The translations under genes and the position numbers were made by a program. A model generated the notes under the pieces. The model had not been told where the DNA came from. It ran no database searches and saw only the letters and a list, made by a program, of their open reading frames with translations. This document shows, in pieces, positions 55,445 to 62,729 of a stretch of 64,000 nucleotides of DNA. Position 1 is the stretch's first letter; each line of letters opens with the position of its first letter. Source of the DNA: Dyadobacter psychrophilus (GTDB lineage Bacteria > Bacteroidota > Bacteroidia > Cytophagales > Spirosomataceae); contig NZ_FUZA01000003.1 of NCBI RefSeq assembly GCF_900167945.1, forward strand, positions 62,001 through 126,000, given 5' to 3'.

Positions 55445-56347
55445 GTGAAACCGCAATTACTGAAAGTCCCCAAAGGCCTGCAAAAATCGTTCAGTATCCG
55501 GCGCGATGTTGTCCTTTACTTTTATAACCGCTGGCATTATCATCCCGAAATAGAGCTTATCCACATTGAGCAAGGTTCCGGCACGCAGTTCGTGGGCGAC
55601 AACATTCAAAATTTTCAAAGCGGCGACCTCCTTTTAATAGGCCCTAACCTGCCCCATTACTGGCGCTGCGATGAAAAATATTTCCAGCGCGAAAGTCAGT
55701 TGTATGCACAGGCGACGGTTGTTCACTTTTCCCTGGACCTTTTTGGCAACGCATTTCTCGACCTTCCTGAAAACAAGGCCATTCGCGAATTACTGCTCAA
55801 AGCAAGGTTTGGGATGAAACTATTGGGAGAAGGGACTGAAAATGTAAAAAAGCTTTTGCAGGAATTGCTGGACCAAAAAAGCGGAAATGCTGTGATTTCC
55901 CTTTTACAAATCCTTGAAAACCTGGCACATTGTGCAGAAATGAAAACTTTGTCGCACACACATTATCAGGAGGAATATGACCAATTTGACACGGATCGCA
56001 TCAATCAGATCTATCAGTATTCGATCAGCAATTTTCAGAAGAAGATTTCCATCGAGGAGATTTCGGAAATAGCCAACATTAGCCCGCATTCATTTTGCCG
56101 CTATTTCAAAAGCCGGAGCCGGAAAACTTATTCCCAGTTTTTACTCGAATTAAGGATTGGGCATGCTTGTAAACTGCTGTCTGAAACCAAGTTGCCCGTT
56201 GCGCAGATCTGTTATGAAAGCGGATTTAACAACTTCGCCAATTTCAATAAATATTTCAAAATCCACACCGGCAAGAGTCCTTTGGGTTATCAAAAGGAAT
56301 TCCGCAAAATCGCCGTCCACCTGCCAAATCTGGAAGTTACCCTATGA
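55445..56347 (+). CDS. AraC family transcriptional regulator
   Basis: 300 residues from a GTG start at 55445. The N-terminal cupin-like sensor domain (about 15-150: WHYHPEIELIHIEQGSGTQFVGD, QSGDLLLIGPNLPHYWR) precedes a C-terminal double helix-turn-helix (about 195-290: ISIEEISEIANISPHSFCRYFK, QICYESGFNNFANFNKYFK, TGKSPLGYQ). Such regulators sense sugars, and its divergent position suggests control of the 6-deoxyhexose operon starting at 55287. Its stop codon overlaps the adenine deaminase start (ATGA). Confidence 0.93.
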   Translation: MKPQLLKVPKGLQKSFSIRRDVVLYFYNRWHYHPEIELIHIEQGSGTQFVGDNIQNFQSGDLLLIGPNLPHYWRCDEKYFQRESQLYAQATVVHFSLDLFGNAFLDLPENKAIRELLLKARFGMKLLGEGTENVKKLLQELLDQKSGNAVISLLQILENLAHCAEMKTLSHTHYQEEYDQFDTDRINQIYQYSISNFQKKISIEEISEIANISPHSFCRYFKSRSRKTYSQFLLELRIGHACKLLSETKLPVAQICYESGFNNFANFNKYFKIHTGKSPLGYQKEFRKIAVHLPNLEVTL

Positions 56348-57975
56348 AAATCAACATTGTCAACATTTTCGAAAAAACCATTTCCGAAGCGCAGCTCCAC
56401 ATTACAGATGGATTTATCAAGGATATCAACATTACCGGTCCTGAAAATCCAGCGTTGCCCTACGCCTTGCCCGGTTTCACTGACGCGCACGTACATATAG
56501 AGAGTTCCATGTTAACGCCTGCACAATTTGCGCGGCTCGCGGTTGTGCACGGAACAGTTTCTACGGTTTCGGATCCCCACGAAATCGGCAATGTGCTGGG
56601 AATGGAAGGCGTGGAATTCATGATCAATGATGGCAAACGCGTGCCGTTCAAATTCTGTTTCGGTGCCCCTTCCTGCGTTCCGGCAACCATTTTTGAAACG
56701 GCAGGAGCTATCATTGATGCGGATCAGGTGGGACAGTTGCTGGCGAGTGATGATATCGGCTATTTGGCTGAGGTCATGAATTTCCCGGGTGTGATCAGTG
56801 AAGACCCGGATATGATGGCAAAAATCACTTGGGCTAAACATTATAATAAGGTGATCGATGGCCACGCGCCTGGCTTGCGCGGTGAAGCTGCCAAAAAATA
56901 CGCTTCCCACGGCATTTCTACTGATCATGAATGCTTTACATATGATGAGGCCAAGGAAAAAATCGGCTATGGAGTTAAGATTCTTATCCGCGAAGGAAGT
57001 GCTGCAAGGAATTTTGACGCCCTGATCCCACTCATTGCGGAATTTCCGGAAAAGATCATGTTTTGTTCCGATGACAAGCATCCCGATAGCCTGGTGCTGG
57101 GACATATTAATGCACTGGTAAAAAGAGCATTAGCATTGAACTATGACATTTGGGACATTCTGCTGGCAGCCTGTGTTAACCCCGTTTTGCATTATAGCTT
57201 GCCCGTCGGCCTGCTTCGAAAAAATGATCCCGCAGACTTCATCATTGTCGATAATCTGAACGCGTTAAATGTGCTGGAAACCTGGATTAATGGGAGTTTG
57301 GTAGCCAAAAATGCTGTTTCTCTGATCCCTGACTTGCGCAGCGCACATCCCAATCAGTTTGTGTGCAAGCCGAAAACAGCCTCGGATTTTGTTTGTAAAA
57401 ATGAAAAAAAAGAGCACTCGAAAGTAAGGGTAATCGAAGCTTTGGAAGGTCAACTGATTACCAATGAAATCATTACGGACGCAGAGCGGCATGGTGACGT
57501 AATTTTGACTGATCCTGATGATGATGTACTAAAAATAACCGTGATCAACCGTTACGAAAATGCACCGCCGGCAGTTGCTTTTATTAAGAATTTCGGGTTG
57601 AAGCAGGGAGCAATTGCCTCGTCGGTTGGGCACGATTCCCATAACATTATAAGTGTTGGTTGTGATGATGAAAGTATAGCGATGGCCGTGAATATGATCA
57701 TTGAAGCGAAAGGCGGAATTTCAGCAGTCGGAAATAAAAAAAAGCATTTGATCCCGCTTCCGATTGCAGGCATAATGACGGATGCAGATGGTTATGAAGT
57801 TGCTGCAACTTACACACTGCTCGACAACTTTGTGAAGGAAGAGTTGCAATCCACGCTTCAGTCGCCGTTTATGACCTTATCATTCATGGCATTGCTGGTG
57901 ATCCCATCCTTGAAATTGAGCGATAAAGGACTTTTTGACGGAGAAAATTTCAATTTTATTCCATTAAGTCTTTAA
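56344..57975 (+). CDS. ade: Adenine deaminase
   Basis: 543 residues, standard length. The enzyme converts adenine to hypoxanthine and ammonia. The metal-binding HxH is in GFTDAHVHIESS at about residue 42, followed by DPHEIGNVLG, IDGHAPGL, STDHECFTYDEA and MFCSDDKHPDSL. The C-terminal domain has VGHDSHNIISVG and PLPIAGIMTD. The start overlaps the AraC stop by 4 nt (ATGA), so translation is probably coupled. It has no obvious link to deoxyhexose breakdown. Confidence 0.95.
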   Translation: MKINIVNIFEKTISEAQLHITDGFIKDINITGPENPALPYALPGFTDAHVHIESSMLTPAQFARLAVVHGTVSTVSDPHEIGNVLGMEGVEFMINDGKRVPFKFCFGAPSCVPATIFETAGAIIDADQVGQLLASDDIGYLAEVMNFPGVISEDPDMMAKITWAKHYNKVIDGHAPGLRGEAAKKYASHGISTDHECFTYDEAKEKIGYGVKILIREGSAARNFDALIPLIAEFPEKIMFCSDDKHPDSLVLGHINALVKRALALNYDIWDILLAACVNPVLHYSLPVGLLRKNDPADFIIVDNLNALNVLETWINGSLVAKNAVSLIPDLRSAHPNQFVCKPKTASDFVCKNEKKEHSKVRVIEALEGQLITNEIITDAERHGDVILTDPDDDVLKITVINRYENAPPAVAFIKNFGLKQGAIASSVGHDSHNIISVGCDDESIAMAVNMIIEAKGGISAVGNKKKHLIPLPIAGIMTDADGYEVAATYTLLDNFVKEELQSTLQSPFMTLSFMALLVIPSLKLSDKGLFDGENFNFIPLSL

Positions 57976-58137
57976 ATGGTAACATATTTAACGAAATGGT
58001 AACATTAACCTTTGAAATATAATTTTCTGGCGAAAATATTTTTTTAATACGTTTTTTTATAAATATATTTACAAGTGTAATAATGACCCTTATTATCTAT
58101 ATCAATTCCTAACCCCAATCAAAATCCTTTCCAAACA

Positions 58138-58719
58138 ATGGCTCACCTACGCTACAAGCAAGAAGAAGAACTCTGTTTTTGGGATCAGTTCAGAAAAGGC
58201 GATGAAAATGCTTATGCATGCCTGTACCGCTCTTACGTTCACATTCTTTACCAGTATTGCTCACAGTTTACGATTGACAAACCACTAATTAAGGACTGCA
58301 TCCACGACTTGTTCGTAGAACTCTGGAGAAACCGAATGACGCTGGGTGACACCACTTCCGTTCGGTTTTATCTTATGGCGTCTATCAAGAGAAAGTTGGT
58401 GCGCCACTTGAATGCACAACAAAAGCATACAAGCAATGAAGATATTCCGGTGGAATACTGGCATATCAACACGCCTTCCCACGAAAACCATCTGATTTCC
58501 GAGGAAGAATTTGAATCGACCAACCAACACCTTAACGTAGCGATCAACGGGCTCCCACGCCGTCAGCGCGAGGCCATCTTTTTAAAATTTTACATGAATT
58601 TGAATAACCACGAAATTGCAGATTTGATGAAAATCAACATTCAGTCTGTTTATAACCTGGTTTTTGGTGCGTTGGGCAACCTTAAAAAGCAAATGACGCT
58701 GGACAGGTTAACCTTCTGA
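58138..58719 (+). CDS. RNA polymerase sigma factor, ECF-like sigma-70 family
   Basis: 193 residues. Region 2 (about 15-95: FRKGDENAYACLYRSYVHIL, IKDCIHDLFVELWRNR) and region 4 (about 135-190: GLPRRQREAIFLKFYMNLNNHEIADLMKINIQSVYNLVFGALGNLK) are clear, joined by a charged linker. Bacteroidota have many such FecI-like factors, usually next to an anti-sigma FecR gene, which is absent here. An AT-rich stretch upstream contains TTTT-N19-TATATTTA, a weak promoter match. A good terminator follows. Confidence 0.92.
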   Translation: MAHLRYKQEEELCFWDQFRKGDENAYACLYRSYVHILYQYCSQFTIDKPLIKDCIHDLFVELWRNRMTLGDTTSVRFYLMASIKRKLVRHLNAQQKHTSNEDIPVEYWHINTPSHENHLISEEEFESTNQHLNVAINGLPRRQREAIFLKFYMNLNNHEIADLMKINIQSVYNLVFGALGNLKKQMTLDRLTF

Positions 58720-58746
58720 AAATAACTTACTTCCATCTGGAACGAG

Positions 58747-58777
58747 AAAGCGTGGCGAACTAAGCCACGCTTTTTTT
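58747..58777 (+). terminator. Rho-independent terminator after the sigma factor gene
   Basis: AAAGCGTGGC (58747-58756) pairs with GCCACGCTTT (58764-58773) over a 7-nt loop, followed by T residues to 58777. Confidence 0.9.
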
Positions 58778-58821
58778 GTTAGTTATTCAAATCATTAACA
58801 AACTGAAATAATACCATTTGA

Positions 58822-60093
58822 ATGTCGCTGATAACCACGCCTCTTGCTGAACGCCTCCGACCCAGAACATTGGATGATTTTGTGGGACAGGAAAAGCTTT
58901 TAGGCCCTAATGGCCCATTGCGCAGGGCTATTTTACAGAACACAATCCCTTCCATGATCTTCTGGGGACCACCCGGAGTTGGAAAAACCACATTGGCACT
59001 GCTTATTGCGGAAACCACAAAAAGACAATTTTATAACCTGAGTGCAATTAGTTCCGGCGTGAAGGACCTGCGGGAAGTTTTAGCGCGGCCATCCGGTTTG
59101 TTTCCGGCCATTTTGTTTATCGATGAGATTCACCGCTACAACAAAAGCCAGCAGGACGCATTACTGGGAGCAGTTGAAAAAGGACAGGTAACATTGATCG
59201 GGGCGACGACCGAAAACCCTTCATTTGAGATCAACTCGGCACTTTTGTCACGCAGCCAAATTTATATCCTGGAAGCTTTTGGTGAAAAAGAGCTGAAAGA
59301 ACTGATTGAAAGGGCACTAACAAAAGACCAGTTTCTTAAAGAAAAAAACGTAACATTCACTTCCTATGATGCCTTAATGCGCCTCTCAGGCGGTGACGGA
59401 CGCAAATTGCTCAATCTGCTGGAACTGGTTATTTTAGGAAAAGGCCAGGAAAAAGACATTGTTATTACAGATGAATGGGTTACCGAGGTTGCGCAACAGA
59501 ACATTGCCCGTTACGATAAATCCGGTGAGCAGCATTACGATATTATTTCCGCTTTCATCAAATCCCTGCGCGGGAGCGATCCGAATGGGGCGGTTTACTG
59601 GATGGCGCGTATGATCGTGGCGGGTGAAGATCCTTCATTTATAGCTCGCAGAATGTTGATCATGGCATCGGAAGATATCGGGAATGCCAACCCTACTGCA
59701 ATGATCATGGCCAATGCCTGCATGCAGGCGGTTAACGTCATTGGCTATCCCGAGTGCCGCATTATCCTTTCACAAGTGGCTATTTATCTGGCAACTTCGC
59801 CAAAAAGCAATGCGAGTTATATGGCCATTGGTGACGCGATTGAGCTGGCCAAAAATACGGCCCATCTGCCCGTTCCGCTGCATTTACGCAATGCGCCTAC
59901 CAAGCTGATGAAGCAGATTGGCTATGGAAAAGAATACAAATATTCGCATGATTTTGAAGGGAATTTTGCCAAGCAAAACTTTATGCCGGATGAACTGAAA
60001 GGGAAAAAAGTTTTTGATCCCGGCCTTAATGCAAGGGAAGAAGAAATCCGGAAAAAGCTACAAAACTGGTGGGGTGACTGGTATGGTTACTGA
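58822..60093 (+). CDS. rarA: Replication-associated recombination protein RarA (AAA ATPase)
   Basis: 423 residues. RarA/MgsA acts at stalled replication forks. The N terminus PLAERLRPRTLDDFVGQEKLL and Walker A GPPGVGKTT at about residue 52, Walker B ILFIDEIHR at about 98, sensor 1 GATTENPSFE, and the C-terminal tetramerisation region (SDPNGAVYWMARM, PLHLRNAPTKLMKQIGYG) are all present. It is an isolated gene, overlapped by 7 nt at its 3' end by the small minus-strand gene. Confidence 0.96.
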   Translation: MSLITTPLAERLRPRTLDDFVGQEKLLGPNGPLRRAILQNTIPSMIFWGPPGVGKTTLALLIAETTKRQFYNLSAISSGVKDLREVLARPSGLFPAILFIDEIHRYNKSQQDALLGAVEKGQVTLIGATTENPSFEINSALLSRSQIYILEAFGEKELKELIERALTKDQFLKEKNVTFTSYDALMRLSGGDGRKLLNLLELVILGKGQEKDIVITDEWVTEVAQQNIARYDKSGEQHYDIISAFIKSLRGSDPNGAVYWMARMIVAGEDPSFIARRMLIMASEDIGNANPTAMIMANACMQAVNVIGYPECRIILSQVAIYLATSPKSNASYMAIGDAIELAKNTAHLPVPLHLRNAPTKLMKQIGYGKEYKYSHDFEGNFAKQNFMPDELKGKKVFDPGLNAREEEIRKKLQNWWGDWYGY

Positions 60094-60269
60094 TCTTTGT
60101 TTTTCAGTTTTTCCTCGAATTTTGAAAATGACAAATCAGGGGCCTTATCCATTTTCGGAGGTTTATTCCACTCTTTTGTCAATTTTTTTGCCATTTTATC
60201 AAGGTTTTCATCGGTCTCTTTTTCCTGGACATACTTGGCGTCTTCAGACATTGGTTTGTTCTTTTTCAT
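60087..60269 (-). CDS. Small charged hypothetical protein
   Basis: 60 residues, strongly charged and helical (MSEDAKYVQEKETDENLDKMAKKL, then KMDKAPDLSFSKFEEKLKNKDQ). It overlaps the last 7 nt of rarA tail-to-tail. An ATG at 60269 and, six codons in, a second ATG are both possible starts. The composition, lack of a long opposite-frame gene, and non-coding neighbourhood on both sides make it more likely real than a shadow, but no family can be named. Confidence 0.55.
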   Translation of the reverse strand: MKKNKPMSEDAKYVQEKETDENLDKMAKKLTKEWNKPPKMDKAPDLSFSKFEEKLKNKDQ

Positions 60270-60388
60270 GGGTTGAGCGTCCGGAAAGCACGTATTAAAA
60301 CGACAGATTTAATAAATTACGCAAAGATGCTTTTGATAGGTCAAATATCAGAAACATTGCTAAACTTTATAAGCAAAAATTAACCTAA

Positions 60389-60958
60389 ATGCCCCTAAAA
60401 GCTTTAATGATGACCAGTAACACTATGATTCCCGAGAGTATTCCCTTGATCGAGCGCCAATTACTCATCAACCAATGCAAAATACTATCGATAATCAGCG
60501 ATGAAAAGGAAAGGGAGATCAATGAGAAGCGGATTGAAATTCTGGAAAAAGGCTACACTGGCCTTTACCCCAAAGTGTTCAATTCGCTGTATGAGGAGGT
60601 GCCGATCAGCGTTTATACCGAAATTTCCAACATTATGAAAATGTATGGGCAAATCAATGAGTCGATAAAGCTGTTGTCCAATGAAGAAAAAGAACTGCTG
60701 GACCTTGCTAGAATCGACTTCGAAGGTTTTGACCAGGACAGCGGCATGCATTACTATATGATGTCCTATCTTGTTGACAGAATGGATCAGCATGGTGAAT
60801 ACAAAGGCCGGCAACTCAAAGCACACAGCAGTTCATGCATGATCAAGTATAATAAAATGCTTTCTGTGTATGCAAACTATGACAACAATGCGAGTAGCCA
60901 CTTTACCCTAACCGATTTACAGTGCTTCATAGATGCCGTTTTGGACACGCAGGAGTAG
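60389..60958 (+). CDS. YfbU family protein
   Basis: 189 residues. It aligns by eye with E. coli YfbU in ordered blocks: IERQLLINQCKILSI, RIEILEKGYTGLY, ISNIMKMYGQINESI, RIDFEGFDQDSGMHYYMMSYLVD, and YNKMLSVYANY with the final LTDLQCFIDAVLD. YfbU is all-helical and its overexpression has been linked to cell death in E. coli, but its physiological role is not settled. Start could also be M7, M8 or M13, because the first residues before IPESIPLIERQL are not conserved. It stands alone. Confidence 0.8.
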   Translation: MPLKALMMTSNTMIPESIPLIERQLLINQCKILSIISDEKEREINEKRIEILEKGYTGLYPKVFNSLYEEVPISVYTEISNIMKMYGQINESIKLLSNEEKELLDLARIDFEGFDQDSGMHYYMMSYLVDRMDQHGEYKGRQLKAHSSSCMIKYNKMLSVYANYDNNASSHFTLTDLQCFIDAVLDTQE

Positions 60959-61080
60959 ATTTCAGACAATTTTTGATAAAGAGAAACCCTAAAAGGCTGA
61001 AATAAAAATTATTTACTTCGAAACCCTATAAAAAATGTTATTTCTTAAATAAAAAACAATGTTTTAAATAAAGAATTCGT

Positions 61081-61088
61081 TAAATTTG
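61081..61088 (+). promoter_or_regulatory. Downstream promoter box of the putative small RNA
   Basis: TAAATTTG matches TAnnTTTG exactly and ends 5 nt before the hairpin that begins the putative small RNA. No good TTTG lies 19-21 nt upstream, so only half of the promoter is supported. Confidence 0.45.
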
Positions 61089-61093
61089 TTACT

Positions 61094-61172
61094 GATAGCC
61101 AGGAAACTGCCTATCAAATAACGTTGAGTAAAATCAGACATCCCGAATACGCTGTATTTGGGATGTTTTTTT
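61094..61172 (+). ncRNA. Putative small RNA with GNRA-loop hairpin and intrinsic terminator
   Basis: The 303-nt gene-free gap 60959-61261 holds one organised stretch. GATAG-C-CAG / CTG-C-CTATC (61094-61115) forms a stem with a C-C mismatch and a GAAA (GNRA) tetraloop, followed by a 22-nt single-stranded spacer and a strong terminator at 61138-61172. A perfect TAnnTTTG box ends 5 nt upstream. No start codon opens a frame of useful length. The expected transcript is about 79 nt. It could also be a 3' segment of the YfbU mRNA. The rest of the gap is AT-rich with no feature I can support. Confidence 0.5.
61138..61172 (+). terminator. Rho-independent terminator of the putative small RNA
   Basis: ACATCCCGAATAC (61138-61150) pairs with GTATTTGGGATGT (61154-61166) over a 3-nt loop with one G-T pair, followed by T residues to 61172. 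Confidence 0.9.
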
Positions 61173-61261
61173 ATGTGAGGTCCAAAACAAAAAAATGCAC
61201 AGATAACTGTGCATTGTATATGTGGTGTTAATCTAAATACAAACTGGGCCTGGATTGGCTA

Positions 61262-61456
61262 TCAGTGCAGTTCCATCTTTCTAAGCCTGGAAGCATTGCG
61301 TTTTAGAAACATCGTATCGCCTACTCCAAAACGCTCGCGATCCGGCGATTTTCTTAACTCGGTAATCAGCCACACACCACAAAGGGCAGCGCCCATTAGC
61401 ACCAGGATGAACAGGTATGGTCCGATTGCGTATATACTTTGAAGTAGCTGCGTCAT
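61262..61456 (-). CDS. Small single-pass membrane protein
   Basis: 64 residues from an ATG at 61456. One membrane segment (about 11-31, IGPYLFILVLMGAALCGVWLI) is followed by a basic cytoplasmic tail (ELRKSPDRERFGVGDTMFLKRNASRLRKMELH in order: RKSPDRERFG, FLKRNASRLRKM). No family is recognised. Coherent topology, the positive-inside tail and isolated intergenic position support it as real. Confidence 0.6.
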   Translation of the reverse strand: MTQLLQSIYAIGPYLFILVLMGAALCGVWLITELRKSPDRERFGVGDTMFLKRNASRLRKMELH

Positions 61457-61621
61457 AATTTCCAGTAGTTAGTCAGGTTTCTGTGTCTTGACTAAGAATG
61501 GAAAAACAATCGTACCAGAAGCGCTTCACGCATGAAGCATTGTATAGCGCCTGTTTTACAGCAAACGTGTAGAATTGCAGGCAGTTAACTGTTGAAAAGT
61601 GTGGAATATCAACCGCTAAAA

Positions 61622-61990
61622 TCAGCTCTTCAACACACTCTCTTCTTTCAGATGACCCAGATAATCGCGGAATTCATACCCAGTCATTTCGGTAATCTTT
61701 TTTGAAAAAAGCTTGTGCTTTTTGTCCGGTTCCAATTGTGATAGTGCATCCGTAATGAGGAATGTAAGGATCGGGTTCCACCGGTTCAATGTACTTTCAA
61801 ATGTGATCTCGGGGTCGCTCAATTCCTTGCTTATGAAATGCAGCCCTTTGTCTTCGGCCAGTAATTTCAGGACTTTTAAATAGACCTGTTGATTTTCATC
61901 ATACTCCGGCCTTTTCCCAATCCCTTCGTATTGAAACAGAAAATCCTGGATCTTGTAAAGGTTCTGCATTGTTGACTCCTGATCTGCCAT
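61622..61990 (-). CDS. Hypothetical protein
   Basis: 122 residues, soluble and helical with no signal peptide or cysteine. Visible features are an acidic helical body (QNLYKIQDFLFQYEGIG, YLKVLKLLAEDKGLHFISKEL) and a C-terminal stretch KITEMTGYEFRDYLGHLKEES. A start at M8 is also possible. No family is recognised, and the neighbouring small genes give no clue. Confidence 0.65.
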   Translation of the reverse strand: MADQESTMQNLYKIQDFLFQYEGIGKRPEYDENQQVYLKVLKLLAEDKGLHFISKELSDPEITFESTLNRWNPILTFLITDALSQLEPDKKHKLFSKKITEMTGYEFRDYLGHLKEESVLKS

Positions 61991-62057
61991 GATTGTATTT
62001 TTAGAAAACCGTGTTTAAATACTACCGATTAAAACCATGCCTTATCCGGGCGCATTA

Positions 62058-62558
62058 TCAGATCACTGCATTCACGACTTTCGTGTCACAACCCACAACG
62101 GAGTTATTCACATAGCCAACGCTTATACCTGAAACCTTCGTAGCTTTTCGGGAAGGGAGCGGTGTTTTAATGGTCACGATTTTGGAAGTGATCACCGCCT
62201 GCGTGTCAGACAGATATTTGAATTCAACTTCGATGTTCTTAATAGTTGTCGGTGAATTGTTCTCAATAACCATGCTGTGAATCGCGATTCCACCAACGGA
62301 GTGCCACTCATTTTCAAGGATTTTGATTTTTCCTATCAATTTGTCCTTGTTCTGGGAACTGACTGAGCTAAGCGAATCCGCCTGGCTGATCACTTCCGTT
62401 TTGGATTGAACAACAGGTTTCTCTTTAAGGAAATCAAATTGTTTGTAGTAATAAAGGATATAAATGAATGCGCAAACAGGAACTATGGCGCTGACCCATT
62501 TTAAAAAGGGAATAAAGTACTTCTTGAACTTGGCTTTTTTGCCTCTTCTTCCTGCCAT
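62058..62558 (-). CDS. Membrane-anchored protein with FxLYD-like C-terminal domain
   Basis: 166 residues from the ATG at 62558; the open frame to 62681 is low-complexity and unlikely to be coding. A very basic N terminus (MAGRRGKKAKFKKYF) precedes a membrane helix (about 18-37, FLKWVSAIVPVCAFIYILYY), then a linker and a beta-rich domain from about 85 (HSMVIENNSPTTIKNIEVEF, SKIVTIKTPLPSRKATKVSGI) resembling FxLYD-type domains. A TATATTTG box lies about 48-55 nt upstream of the start on the minus strand. Function unknown. Confidence 0.72.
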   Translation of the reverse strand: MAGRRGKKAKFKKYFIPFLKWVSAIVPVCAFIYILYYYKQFDFLKEKPVVQSKTEVISQADSLSSVSSQNKDKLIGKIKILENEWHSVGGIAIHSMVIENNSPTTIKNIEVEFKYLSDTQAVITSKIVTIKTPLPSRKATKVSGISVGYVNNSVVGCDTKVVNAVI

Positions 62559-62670
62559 ATATGTATTGTTATTGTTCTTGGTATATTTTGAGATGCTGTT
62601 AAACGCAAATATACCGATACGCAGTTGCAAATTTATTCTTGTCGTTTTTTTTTGACGCGATAGAGTCATA

Positions 62671-62705
62671 AACAAAAACAAACCGCTGGTTCTGGCCAGC
62701 GGTTT
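62671..62705 (-). terminator. Terminator of the T9SS-secreted protein gene
   Basis: Minus sense: CAAACCGCTGG (62705-62695) pairs with CCAGCGGTTTG (62689-62679) over a 5-nt loop and is followed by TTTTTGTTT. It lies 25 nt past the stop codon at 62730. Confidence 0.88.
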
Positions 62706-62729
62706 GTATGTGTATCGTGTTGAACAGGA

